DNA of 40,625 bases, taken from assembly GCF_000971335.1 (NCBI RefSeq), contig NZ_JZJL01000044.1, positions 1 to 40,625 on the forward strand, in the 5' to 3' direction. This DNA is from Chromobacterium vaccinii (GTDB taxonomy: Bacteria > Pseudomonadota > Gammaproteobacteria > Burkholderiales > Chromobacteriaceae). Positions within the stretch are counted from its first letter, which is position 1; every line of letters starts with the position of its first letter. A model generated the notes under the pieces. The model did not search any database. It saw only the letters and a list, made by a program, of their open reading frames with translations, and was not told the DNA's origin. This document shows positions 33,561 to 40,625 of the stretch, piece by piece. Made by a program: the position numbers and the translations under genes.

Positions 33561-34427
33561 ATGCGCATTGGTTATATCGGTCTGGGCATCATGGGGCGTC
33601 CCTGCGTCCTCAATCTGTTGAAGGCGGGTTTTGACGTCAGCGTGTGGGCGCGCAAGCGGCAGAGCGCGGACGACGTGTTGGCGGCCGGCGCAGCCTGGGC
33701 GGCCAGTCCGGCCGAATTGGCTGGCCAGGTGGACGTGCTGGTGACCAATGTCTCGGACACCGCCGATGTCGAGGCGGTGCTGCTGGGAGAGCAGGGCGCG
33801 GCGAATGGCGCCCGGCCAGGCCTGGTATGCGTCGACATGAGCACCATCGCGCCCAATGGCGCGCGCCGCATCGCCGCCGCGCTTGAGAAACAGGGTATCG
33901 ATTTCTTGGATTGCCCGGTGTCCGGCGGTGAGGTCGGCGCGGTCAACGGCACGCTGACCATCATGGTTGGAGGCAAGGCCGAGGCGCTTGAAAAAGCGCG
34001 TCCGGCGCTGCAGGCGATGGGCCAGACCATCACCCACATCGGCGCCAGCGGCGCCGGTCAGGTGGCGAAGGCTTGCAATCAAATCGCGGTGGCGGTCGGC
34101 GTGGCCGCGGTCGCCGAGATCGTCAAGCTGGCGAAGGCCTGCGACGTGGATCCCGGCCCGGTGCGGGCCGCGTTGATGGGCGGTTTCGCCCAGAGCAGGG
34201 TGCTGGATGTCCATGGCCAGCGGATGATAGACGACAACTACGCGCCGGGCTTCAAGGCCAAGCTGCACGCCAAGGATATGCATATCGTGATCGATACCGC
34301 GCGCGAGCAGGGCATCAGCCTGCCGGCGGCGGAGCGCACGATGCAGCTGATAGACCAGTTGGTGGCGCAGGGCGACGGCGAGCTGGACTCGTCGGCCATC
34401 GCCAGATTGATCTGGCAGCAGAACTGA
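33561..34427 (+). CDS. garR: 2-hydroxy-3-oxopropionate (tartronate semialdehyde) reductase-like dehydrogenase
   Basis: 288 aa of the beta-hydroxyacid dehydrogenase family. Landmarks are the N-terminal NAD(P) motif IGYIGLGIMGRPCVLNLLKA, the substrate motif VDMSTIAPNGARR, DCPVSGGEVGAVNGTLTIMV, and the catalytic Lys in GASGAGQVAKACNQ. It reduces or oxidises small 3-hydroxyacids; tartronate semialdehyde is the best guess, 3-hydroxyisobutyrate an alternative. It has a GGAGAG ribosome site and stands alone, unrelated to the flagellar genes before it. It ends at a shared terminator with the HU gene. Confidence 0.88.
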   Translation: MRIGYIGLGIMGRPCVLNLLKAGFDVSVWARKRQSADDVLAAGAAWAASPAELAGQVDVLVTNVSDTADVEAVLLGEQGAANGARPGLVCVDMSTIAPNGARRIAAALEKQGIDFLDCPVSGGEVGAVNGTLTIMVGGKAEALEKARPALQAMGQTITHIGASGAGQVAKACNQIAVAVGVAAVAEIVKLAKACDVDPGPVRAALMGGFAQSRVLDVHGQRMIDDNYAPGFKAKLHAKDMHIVIDTAREQGISLPAAERTMQLIDQLVAQGDGELDSSAIARLIWQQN

Positions 34428-34445
34428 CTTTCACGCTTGCACGCA

Positions 34446-34473
34446 AAAAGGGCCGCGATATCGCGGCCCTTTT
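34446..34473. terminator. Bidirectional rho-independent terminator between garR and HU
   Basis: A perfect 28-bp palindrome, AAAAGGGCCGCGAT joined to ATCGCGGCCCTTTT, works in both directions and ends both convergent genes. Confidence 0.93.
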
Positions 34474-34494
34474 CATATCCGGGTCATGCTCGCA

Positions 34495-34764
34495 TCAGGC
34501 GATGCGGTCTTTCAGCTGTTTGCTGGCGACGAAGGAAACCTTGCGCTTGGCGGCGATCTGGATGGTTTCGCCGGTCTTCGGGTTGCGGCCGGTGCGGGCG
34601 GAGGTTTCCTTTACCTTGAACTTGCCGGCCACGATGCTGATCTCGCCGTTGCTGGCCAGGGTGTCCAGCAGCACTTCGTCGAAAGCGCCCAGAACGCGCA
34701 GCACATCGGCTTTGGTCAGGCCGGACTTGTCGGAGAGAAGGGCAATCAGTTCGGCTTTGGTCAT
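34495..34764 (-). CDS. hupB: HU-family nucleoid protein
   Basis: 89 aa. DNA-bending dimeric protein of the HU/IHF family. MTKAELIALLSDKSGLTKAD forms the N-terminal helices, SIVAGKFKVKETSARTGRNP starts the beta-arm that enters the minor groove, and KTGETIQIAAKRKVSF the second strand with the Pro-tipped RNP motif. The KETSARTGRNP form fits HU-beta-like or PFGI-type HU proteins. Monocistronic, convergent with garR. Confidence 0.95.
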   Translation of the reverse strand: MTKAELIALLSDKSGLTKADVLRVLGAFDEVLLDTLASNGEISIVAGKFKVKETSARTGRNPKTGETIQIAAKRKVSFVASKQLKDRIA

Positions 34765-34996
34765 GGCGATGAATCTTTCAAGAGTAGTAAAACCTCATTT
34801 TCTGCGATTTTACGCTGCGAATAAAGGTAAAAAAGAAGGGCCGGCTTGTAAATGTCCATCCCATATCCTTGGCCGTGGCATGGCCGCCGCAAGAAAAGGA
34901 GCGTTTCTATCTGATTTTCCATGGATTATCATGCTCGAGATAGTTTGGTTAAGTTTTGAATGCCGTGTTTGCGGCATGGAATCTCAAGGAGCGTGA

Positions 34997-35266
34997 ATGT
35001 TGGCAGCAGCGAGAATCGCCGTGTTGGCGACAGTATTGGCCTTATCCTGGCAGCCAGCCATGGCCAAGCGAGTGGCGGGGTCCAGCAATCTGGTGACCGA
35101 AGACAGCTACGTCAATCATGATGGCGTGCGGGTGCATAAACCCATCCACGCCAAAAGCAAGCCGGCCAACGCCACCGCCCGCTGCCGAGATGGCAGCTAC
35201 AGCTTCAGCACCCACCATCGAGGCACCTGTTCCGGCCATCGAGGCGTGGCGGAATGGTATCGCTGA
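34997..35266 (+). CDS. Small secreted DUF3761-like protein
   Basis: 89 aa with a clear signal peptide (cleavage near QPAMA). The mature part contains VTEDSYVNHDGVRVHKPIHA and the DUF3761 core ATARCRDGSYSFSTHHRGTC followed by SGHRGVAEWYR, with two Cys that may form a disulfide. AAGGAG lies at the right distance upstream. Function is not known; the domain is widespread in periplasmic or secreted small proteins. Confidence 0.85.
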   Translation: MLAAARIAVLATVLALSWQPAMAKRVAGSSNLVTEDSYVNHDGVRVHKPIHAKSKPANATARCRDGSYSFSTHHRGTCSGHRGVAEWYR

Positions 35267-35383
35267 TGGCGGGGTGCGGTATTGAAATGGCGGTTGTTCG
35301 AGTCTTTGTCTGGTAAGGAATTTTCTGGGATATCCCATATCAAAGTAGTTCACCGATCCGGACGCGGGATGGAGGAGTGAGCG

Positions 35384-35842
35384 ATGAGATCGATGAGATC
35401 GATCAGTTGCTTATTGTGCGTGGCGCTCGCGCTGGCGGGACCGGCTGCGTGGTCTGCGCCTGGCGGGCATGGCGGTGGCCATGGGCAGGGCGAGGGCAAT
35501 GGCGCGGCCCACGCGGGAATGGGGGCGACGGATGCGGCCTCAAGCAAGCGCGTCCCGGACAAGCTGGCCAGTGATTCCCGGCTGTCCGCCAGCTTGGCCG
35601 CGAAGTTGCCGCCGGGCACCGATGTGCAGCAAGCCGCCGCCGGCTTCCGCAATCTGGGCAGCTTCGTGGCGGCGGTCCACGTCAGCAGCAATCTAGGCAT
35701 TCCCTTCGGCGAACTCAAAGGCAAGATGATGTCCGGTGATTCATTGGGCCAGGCCATTCATGCGTTGAAGCCGGGAGTGGATGCCGACGCGGCTGCTCGT
35801 CAGGCGCGAAGCCAGGCGCGGGCGCAACTAGCGGCGCGCTGA
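35384..35842 (+). CDS. Exported protein of unknown function
   Basis: 152 aa. Signal peptide at the N-terminus (cleavage near AAWSA), a Gly/His-rich linker (PGGHGGGHGQGEG) that might bind metal, then a helical domain with GTDVQQAAAGFRNLGSFVAA and VHVSSNLGIPFGELKGKMM, a block seen in many short proteobacterial exported proteins. GGAGGAG lies just upstream of the first ATG; the sequence ATGAGATCG occurs twice in tandem at the start, so the second ATG is also possible. Function unknown. Confidence 0.8.
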   Translation: MRSMRSISCLLCVALALAGPAAWSAPGGHGGGHGQGEGNGAAHAGMGATDAASSKRVPDKLASDSRLSASLAAKLPPGTDVQQAAAGFRNLGSFVAAVHVSSNLGIPFGELKGKMMSGDSLGQAIHALKPGVDADAAARQARSQARAQLAAR

Positions 35843-35860
35843 CCGAGCGGTCAATTCGCT

Positions 35861-35889
35861 AGGCGGGGCTAGAGACCCGCCGCCGTTTT
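35861..35889 (+). terminator. Terminator after the exported protein gene
   Basis: GGCGGG (35862-35867) and CCCGCC (35876-35881) form a short stem followed a few bases later by GTTTTA. It lies between this gene and the convergent chemotaxis receptor gene. Confidence 0.6.
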
Positions 35890-35909
35890 ATCGCCTGCCG
35901 GACCTGCGC

Positions 35910-37538
35910 TCACAATTTGAAGCGGGCGGTGACATGCTGCAGATTCTGCGACAGGGAATTGAGCTCGCTCGAGGTAGTGGCCAGCTCCTCCACCGTCGCG
36001 CTGTTCTGTTCCGCCATCTGAGACACCTGCTCCATGTTCTGCGCCAGCGTCAAACTGGCCGCCCGTTGCTCCGCCAGGCTGGAGGTGATGCTGGCGATGG
36101 TGCCGACGATGGATTGGGTGCTGCTCTCGATTTCCTGCATCGAGCTGCTCGCCTCATTGGCGCTGCCCGAGACTGCCTCCACGCTGGTCAGGCTGCCCGC
36201 CATGCTGTCCACTACCCGGTGGGCGTTCTGCTGGATCGCTCCTATCATCTGGGTGATTTCCTGAGCCGAACTGGTGGTGCGCTCTGCAAGCTTCCGAACC
36301 TCGTCCGCCACCACGGCGAAGCCGCGGCCCATTTCTCCGGCGCGGGCGGCTTCGATCGCCGCGTTCAGGGCCAATAGATTGGTCTGGTCGGCCACGTCGC
36401 GGATCACGGTGACGATATTGCCGATGCGCTGCACTTCATCAGTCAGCGACCGCATCTGCACCGAGGTGCTGGAGACAGACTGCGTCACGGTGCCGATCTG
36501 GCCGACGGAGGCTTGCACATTGTGGCCGCCGCGGCTAGCCAGCTCCCCGGCGGCGCGCGCCTGGCCGGATGCCTGGTCGGCGTTGTCGGCGACGTGGTTG
36601 ATGCTGACCGTCAATTGCTCGATGGTCGCGGCCGCCGAAGTGGTGGCTTCGGACTGGCGCTGCGCGCCGCCGGCCACTTCTTCCGACATGCTGGCCAATT
36701 CGCGGGCGGCGTTGGACACGTTGTGCGCGTTTTGCTGGATGTTGGACACGACTTCTCGCAGTCCCTTGCGCATGTCCTGGATGTCGCGGGCGATGGTGAT
36801 CGCCTCATCGCGCGCGGCCGGCAGCGGCTCGTCGGCGCCGGACAGGTCCCCCTGTTTGATCTGATGCACCAGTTGCGCCGATCGGTGCAGCGGCGTGGTG
36901 ATCTGGCGGGAGATGAACCATGCTGCCATCGCGCCCAGCGTCAGCGACAGCAACGCCACCGCAGTCATCAGGTTGCGGGCCTGGGCATAGCTGTCCTGGC
37001 CGTCCTGAACTGCTTTCTGCATTCTTTCTTCCTGGTATTGAGCCAGCTCTCGCAACGCTGCCATGAAGGCATTGTTGGCCGGGGCGAAATGCTGTTTCAG
37101 GAAAACATAGGCTTCGCCGTTTTTATTCGAGCGGGCCAATTGATACAAAGGCGCGTATTGCTGGCCCAGCACGGCGCGCGCCTGCTTTACTTTCTCCATC
37201 AGCTCATGGCCCCGCGGCGTCACCACGACCTTGTCCAGACTGCTCAGGTTTTCCGTATTTTTCGCGCGCAGGCTTTCCACCTGGGCGATTTCCGACTCTA
37301 TCGTTTGCGGTTCGGTAGTGATGATGGCGTTGCGCACGCCGCGGCCGATATCCAAGGTGGTGATCGTGATGCGGTCGATCAGCATCACTTTGGGATAGCG
37401 ATTCTCAATGATGTCTCGCGATTTCTGCTGAATGCCATCCATTTTGAACATCGCCACGATCACCACGGCCAACAGCATCATCAGCACTGAACCAAAGCCG
37501 ATGAAGAGCTTCTGCCGGACTGTCAGTTGATAAAGCAT
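35910..37538 (-). CDS. Methyl-accepting chemotaxis protein
   Basis: 542 aa from the ATG at 37538, which has GGAGAAGGA upstream; an ATG eight codons earlier is less likely. Layout: transmembrane helix 1 (about 9-30), a periplasmic four-helix-bundle sensor (about 35-185), transmembrane helix 2 (about 190-212), HAMP (about 212-265), then the signalling domain with the tip [20 protein letters not shown], which contacts CheA and CheW. Ligand cannot be told from sequence. It stands alone near the flagellar genes. Confidence 0.95.
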   Translation of the reverse strand: MLYQLTVRQKLFIGFGSVLMMLLAVVIVAMFKMDGIQQKSRDIIENRYPKVMLIDRITITTLDIGRGVRNAIITTEPQTIESEIAQVESLRAKNTENLSSLDKVVVTPRGHELMEKVKQARAVLGQQYAPLYQLARSNKNGEAYVFLKQHFAPANNAFMAALRELAQYQEERMQKAVQDGQDSYAQARNLMTAVALLSLTLGAMAAWFISRQITTPLHRSAQLVHQIKQGDLSGADEPLPAARDEAITIARDIQDMRKGLREVVSNIQQNAHNVSNAARELASMSEEVAGGAQRQSEATTSAAATIEQLTVSINHVADNADQASGQARAAGELASRGGHNVQASVGQIGTVTQSVSSTSVQMRSLTDEVQRIGNIVTVIRDVADQTNLLALNAAIEAARAGEMGRGFAVVADEVRKLAERTTSSAQEITQMIGAIQQNAHRVVDSMAGSLTSVEAVSGSANEASSSMQEIESSTQSIVGTIASITSSLAEQRAASLTLAQNMEQVSQMAEQNSATVEELATTSSELNSLSQNLQHVTARFKL

Positions 37539-38184
37539 TGTCCTTCTCCATGGTTTATTCATCTACATTAGGATGTGAAAAGCCATTTTCATATTAGGTG
37601 CTGAATGGCAGGACAACCGGTTTCCGGCATCTGTGGCTCCGGTGGCAAGACCGGGGCGTTGCCTGCGGGGAGCCTGGACTGGGGGCGGAGAGCGTTTGGT
37701 CTAGAACGAAGGATCCATGACGGCTTGTTTGGCTGTGGAAACGGCGTGCCGGCGTGCGATCTCTCTTCGTTTATGGATGCGCTGGGCATGCTCGAGCGTG
37801 GCGTAAGGCGAGCCAGGCCTGCAAGAGGCTGCCCGGCTTTGGTTTCGGGTGCCGCGAGTGATCGTCCAAGGGCAAGACCTTGCTGTCGTGTGGTAGGAGC
37901 GGCTTGAGATTGCCGGCTTGCCGCCGATATCCTTTAGGAAGCGTTGCAAGAATGCGTGAGCGTCCTTCGCCATGGCGCGTGTGGGGCTCGTTCTCGGTTG
38001 CGCAGTTGGGGCCTCTTGGCCACTGTTGAACCGGCTCGTACTTTTGCGGAGATTGGGCGTAATATCTGCCAAATCATGGTGATGTTGTAATAGGGCAATA
38101 AATGTGACATATGAGGGGCGTTGGCGACAATGTCGATGCCTAATATCGATGTAATCCTCTCATTGCAAGTTAGCGAGGTCAGTA
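37539..38184. other. Long intergenic region before the second B12-type radical SAM gene
   Basis: About 645 bases with no convincing gene. Overlapping open frames on both strands (37605-37907 plus, 37701-38072 minus) lack ribosome sites and recognisable domains. Base composition falls from GC-rich on the left to A/T-rich on the right, near 38090-38185, where the next gene's promoter should lie. A weak sigma-28-like element is at 37904-37930. Confidence 0.5.
37904..37930 (+). promoter_or_regulatory. Weak sigma-28-like element
   Basis: TTGAGATT (37904-37911), exactly 11 bases, GCCGATAT (37923-37930); 12 of 16 consensus positions. It is about 255 bases before the radical SAM gene at 38185, rather far for a direct promoter. 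Confidence 0.25.
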
Positions 38185-39873
38185 ATGTCTTCCAAGTGTT
38201 TATTGATTATCCCGCCTAACATCACCTTCGAGGCGTTTGTCAATCCGTCCGCAAACAGCAAATACTGGATGCACAAGAATGGACGGAAATATGGTGTTCT
38301 GATCACCGATGTTCCTCTCGGTGTCTTGACCATCAGCGCCTGGTTGAAAGATAGATGCAATGCCGAGGTTCAGGTTGTAGATTTCAATACGGAAATACAT
38401 AAAACATGGGATAGCCCGGAGGCAAGCTCGTTCCATGACTGGTTTGAAGAGGTTTTCCTGTCTATAAAACAGTCTGGATTCGAGCCGGATTTGATAGGGT
38501 TTTCATCGCTTTTCATTACCGGCTATGACAACCTTTTGGCATTGGCTGCAGTCGCTAAAAAGATTTTCCCGGACGCATTCAGAATATGCGGCGGTAACTT
38601 GCCGACAACCATGTATCGAGAGCTTTTCTCCGATAGTCCGGATGCGTTTGATGCGCTCTGCTTTGGCGAAGGCGAGCTGCCTATTACAGAACTGATGGCG
38701 GCGGAAAACAAGGCTGATTATTGCAATGGCTCTGCTCAATGGATTACAAAAGAGAATCTGAAGCAGGGTACGATGTATCAGCATAACTTTATTTCTAATC
38801 TGGATGAGATTCCCGATTTGGATTATGACTGCATTGATCTGAAGGATTACCACCTTAATCCAACCATCAAGGCATACACTTCCATTGGTGATAGAACAAA
38901 TTATATTACGTACATGGGGAGCAGAGGCTGTCCATTTCATTGCACATTCTGCGCCGCGCATACGGTGCATGGACGGAAAATGCGAAGCTTCACGATAGAG
39001 AGGATAGAGCGGGAGTTATTCGATCTATGTGAAAAGTATGCTCCCAATACGCTGGTTATCGAGGATGATATGTTTCTTTGGGACAAAGAATGGGCCGCCA
39101 GCGTTTTGAAAATCGCGCAAAAGCTGAATTTGACCTGTTTCTTCCCGAATGCGCTTGCATTGTATGCGCTGGATAGGCCCATGTTGGAGGAGTTGCATCG
39201 TACCGGCGTCAGGCAGTTGACGCTCGCAGTCGAGTCAGGCAGCGCAAGAGTGCTGAAGGAGGTAATGAGAAAGCCGCTGAAGCTGTCGATCACAAACCGG
39301 GTGGTCGAGGACTGCCGGGATTTGGGAATCTACACCGATTGCAACATCATCATCGGCATGCCTGGCGAAACATTGAATGACATCAACGATACCCGGGAAT
39401 TCCTGCGCTCTCTGGATGCGAACTGGTATCGGATCAACGTTGCGACGCCATTGGCGGGCAGCGAGATGTACATAAATGCGGTCAAAAATGGGCAGATAAA
39501 AGGCGATATACGCATGGCGGGCTATAAGCGATGCGTAGTCGAAACTAAGGACTTTACTCCTGCGCAAATTGAGTCCATCGCTTATGACATCAATTTGGAA
39601 ATGAATTTTCTGCGAAACTCCGATATCAAATACGGAAACTATGAGCGCGCATTGGAGACATTCGAGAATGTCTTGTTGTTGCGTAATGACCATGCTCTGG
39701 CGATGTATAAAATCATTGAGTGCAAGAGATTGATGGGCGTTGGGCCGATTGATGAGGAACTATGGACCCGGTTGGAGGACATGGTGCAAGCGACGCCCTT
39801 CTGGAGTAAATATTTTCAGGATCATGCCTTGGCGTTCCGGGATTGGACTGAGGCCGAGTTGAAAACAGGCTAG
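38185..39873 (+). CDS. B12-binding-type radical SAM protein, paralogue of 21020
   Basis: 562 aa, preceded by GCGAGG. Layout equals that of the protein at 21020: a cobalamin-type domain (DVPLGVLTISAWLKDRCNAE; FEPDLIGFSSLFITGYDNLL; FGEGELPITELM), the radical SAM motif GSRGCPFHCTFCAAHTVHGR, ESGSARVLKEVMRKPLKLSI, CNIIIGMPGETLNDI, and a C-terminal repeat-like helical part (KYGNYERALETFENVLLLRN). The two align along their whole length but are clearly diverged. This copy is visibly richer in A/T than all neighbours, suggesting separate acquisition. Substrate unknown; an accessory role in surface or flagellar sugar modification is a guess from the paralogue's setting. Confidence 0.85.
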   Translation: MSSKCLLIIPPNITFEAFVNPSANSKYWMHKNGRKYGVLITDVPLGVLTISAWLKDRCNAEVQVVDFNTEIHKTWDSPEASSFHDWFEEVFLSIKQSGFEPDLIGFSSLFITGYDNLLALAAVAKKIFPDAFRICGGNLPTTMYRELFSDSPDAFDALCFGEGELPITELMAAENKADYCNGSAQWITKENLKQGTMYQHNFISNLDEIPDLDYDCIDLKDYHLNPTIKAYTSIGDRTNYITYMGSRGCPFHCTFCAAHTVHGRKMRSFTIERIERELFDLCEKYAPNTLVIEDDMFLWDKEWAASVLKIAQKLNLTCFFPNALALYALDRPMLEELHRTGVRQLTLAVESGSARVLKEVMRKPLKLSITNRVVEDCRDLGIYTDCNIIIGMPGETLNDINDTREFLRSLDANWYRINVATPLAGSEMYINAVKNGQIKGDIRMAGYKRCVVETKDFTPAQIESIAYDINLEMNFLRNSDIKYGNYERALETFENVLLLRNDHALAMYKIIECKRLMGVGPIDEELWTRLEDMVQATPFWSKYFQDHALAFRDWTEAELKTG

Positions 39874-39898
39874 CGCAGGATATATAGGCGGGCGCCAT

Positions 39899-39937
39899 GA
39901 GCCGTCCTTTCTGGAGAGAGGGCGGCTCTTGGCATTT
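39899..39937 (+). terminator. Terminator after the second B12-type radical SAM gene
   Basis: GAGCCGTCC (39899-39907) pairs with GGGCGGCTC (39920-39928) with one G-U pair, followed by TTGGCATTTT. Confidence 0.7.
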
Positions 39938-40163
39938 TGGGTCCCCGATGTGAGTCATGAGCTCATGGCGATGGCAGGGAGGGGGAAGCGGCGTTGCGAA
40001 AACGCAGCCAAAGACCACTGCCATGGCAATGGCGCTCAAATCGCTACCAGGCTTTGATCCAGGCCTTGATCTGCTTGCTCATGTTCCACCTCGAATACTG
40101 AGTGGACGCCTCAAGCCCGCATCGCTGATGGAATGTCAAAAATCTGAACAGCGAATAGAGCGG

Positions 40164-40215
40164 GTGTACCCAAACGAGCCTGTGAAAAGTACTCTGGGCA
40201 CATCCTTGGGTACAC
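40164..40215. repeat. Perfect 10-bp inverted repeat
   Basis: GTGTACCCAA (40164-40173) and TTGGGTACAC (40206-40215) with 32 bases between. The GTGTAC half resembles the GTGTACAC palindromes at 40405-40424. Confidence 0.75.
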
Positions 40216-40263
40216 GGCAAGCGTGCGCTTTGTTGACACTCCATGACACGATTTGCAATGAAT

Positions 40264-40287
40264 AAAGCCCCAACTGGCGGGGCTTTT
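40264..40287. terminator. Bidirectional rho-independent terminator
   Basis: AAAGCCCC (40264-40271) and GGGGCTTT (40279-40286) form a perfect stem around a 7-base loop and end in a T-run on the plus strand (and in TTTATT on the minus strand). No gene is seen directly on either side, so it may end transcripts coming from beyond the right edge. Confidence 0.75.
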
Positions 40288-40347
40288 GTGGTTTCGATGA
40301 CACGCCGTGACGCGTCGTGAAAGCTTACTCGATTGGATCTGATTATT

Positions 40348-40391
40348 GAGTAGCAGCATCAAAGGCTTTCCAGTCAAGGATGTTGCTACTC
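40348..40391. repeat. 13-bp inverted repeat with one G-U pair
   Basis: GAGTAGCAGCATC (40348-40360) and GATGTTGCTACTC (40379-40391) with an 18-base loop, followed by GCGTTTTTG. It could fold as a terminator-like hairpin on the plus strand or be a protein-binding dyad. Confidence 0.65.
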
Positions 40392-40404
40392 GCGTTTTTG
40401 CATT

Positions 40405-40424
40405 GTGTACACCCATGTGTACAC
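40405..40424. repeat. Two copies of the palindrome GTGTACAC
   Basis: GTGTACAC at 40405-40412 and again at 40417-40424, four bases (CCAT) apart. Each copy is itself a perfect palindrome, so the pair is both a direct and an inverted repeat, as at recombinase or repressor binding sites. Confidence 0.7.
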
Positions 40425-40486
40425 GCTAAAGCGGAGTGCTCGTCTTTTCCCGCTGCCATCTGGTCGCTCACGCTCGCCGTCCGCAT

Positions 40487-40579
40487 CGGGGTGATTTACC
40501 CCGTTCAGGGTGATTCGCCCTGTTCAGGCTGTTTTGGCCTGTTCGTACCAAATCGGCCTGTTCGTACCGATTTGGTACG
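40487..40579. repeat. Array of five 17-base dyad modules at exact 19-base spacing
   Basis: Modules start at 40487, 40506, 40525, 40544 and 40563, each made of 5-base arm, 7-base spacer, 5-base arm, with TT linkers. They read CGGGG-TGATTTA-CCCCG, CAGGG-TGATTCG-CCCTG, CAGGC-TGTTTTG-GCCTG, CGTAC-CAAATCG-GCCTG and CGTAC-CGATTTG-GTACG. Arms are perfectly complementary in modules 1, 2, 3 and 5 although their sequence changes. Module 4 is a hybrid whose spacer is the reverse complement of module 5's, creating a perfect 13-bp inverted repeat (40543-40555 with 40568-40580). Function unknown. Confidence 0.85.
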
Positions 40580-40625
40580 ATGGTGGAAGTCGCCGATAAC
40601 TCACACCAGCAGCAGACAAGCCAAA

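Larger units (their letters stand above)
39874..40625. other. Gene-free, repeat-rich right end of the window
   Basis: About 750 bases without a gene I can support on either strand. It holds two terminator-like hairpins (39899-39937, 40264-40287), three separate inverted repeats (40164-40215, 40348-40391, 40405-40424) and a 19-bp-period array (40487-40579). The last 45 bases read like the leader of a gene beyond the edge. The density of dyads suggests an attachment, replication or operator region of a mobile element; this is inference. Confidence 0.55.

Noticed and set aside
37701-38072. Minus-strand open frame of 123 codons in the long intergenic region
   Set aside because: It starts with TTG without a ribosome site and resembles no family; I also looked for a transposase remnant and saw none.
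40044-40244. Short minus-strand frame containing MSKQIKAWIKAW with GAGGTGG before the Met
   Set aside because: The ribosome-like site is suggestive, but the peptide from that Met is only 12 residues long and has no known match.
40487-40579. CRISPR array
   Set aside because: Repeats are too short and variable, with 2-base linkers instead of spacers, and there are no cas genes.
39874-40625. Possible tRNA or tmRNA gene as an integration target
   Set aside because: I could not fit a cloverleaf or a 3' CCA-type tRNA end on either strand.

Overview
The window looks like a chromosomal segment of a GC-rich, flagellated betaproteobacterium. A Chromobacterium-like member of the Neisseriales is my best guess, inferred from a hemP-hmuRSTU haem operon, twin short flagellins and the overall gene order. 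No rRNA, tRNA, CRISPR array or complete insertion sequence was seen.

Layout. (1) 1-4369, minus strand: a Fur-controlled haem uptake and use operon, hemP-hmuR-hmuS-hmuT-hmuU, the last gene cut by the left edge. (2) 4753-5481: a methylthioinosine/methylthioadenosine phosphorylase, divergent from the haem operon. (3) 5789-26837, plus strand: a large sugar-biosynthesis and glycosyltransferase island. It starts with the CDP-3,6-dideoxyhexose genes rfbF, rfbG and rfbH. It continues with a sialate-synthase/cupin fusion, a thiamine-diphosphate enzyme, a sugar C-methyltransferase, a divergent Nudix protein, a radical SAM enzyme, an unrecognised protein and an SDR without its catalytic Tyr. It ends with two very large multidomain glycosyltransferases that flank a B12-type radical SAM protein. 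(4) 26940-33491: two nearly identical flagellins with sigma-28 promoters, then flaG, fliD, fliS, fliT, a DUF2802 protein, a FliK-type protein and an FlhB-C-terminal-like protein. (5) 33561-37538: garR convergent with an HU gene, two small secreted proteins and a chemotaxis receptor. (6) 38185-39873: a visibly AT-richer paralogue of the island's B12-type radical SAM protein. (7) 39874-40625: a gene-free right end full of inverted repeats, including a 19-bp-period array of covarying dyads, which looks like the edge of a mobile element or a regulatory or replication region.

Working hypothesis. The island makes an unusual branched and/or C-methylated deoxy sugar, possibly with a nonulosonate-like component, and the giant glycosyltransferases put it on flagellin. 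The support is the direct adjacency to fliC and candidate flagellar sigma-28 promoters inside the island: 13980-14006 matches the 16 consensus positions at 14 with exact spacing, and 5575-5602 is weaker. The closest described logic is the CDP-yersiniose type of pathway (RfbFGH, then a ThDP enzyme, then a reductase). The NeuB-cupin fusion, the three radical SAM proteins and the absence of the usual RfbI/AscD, NeuA and NeuC partners do not fit a standard pathway.
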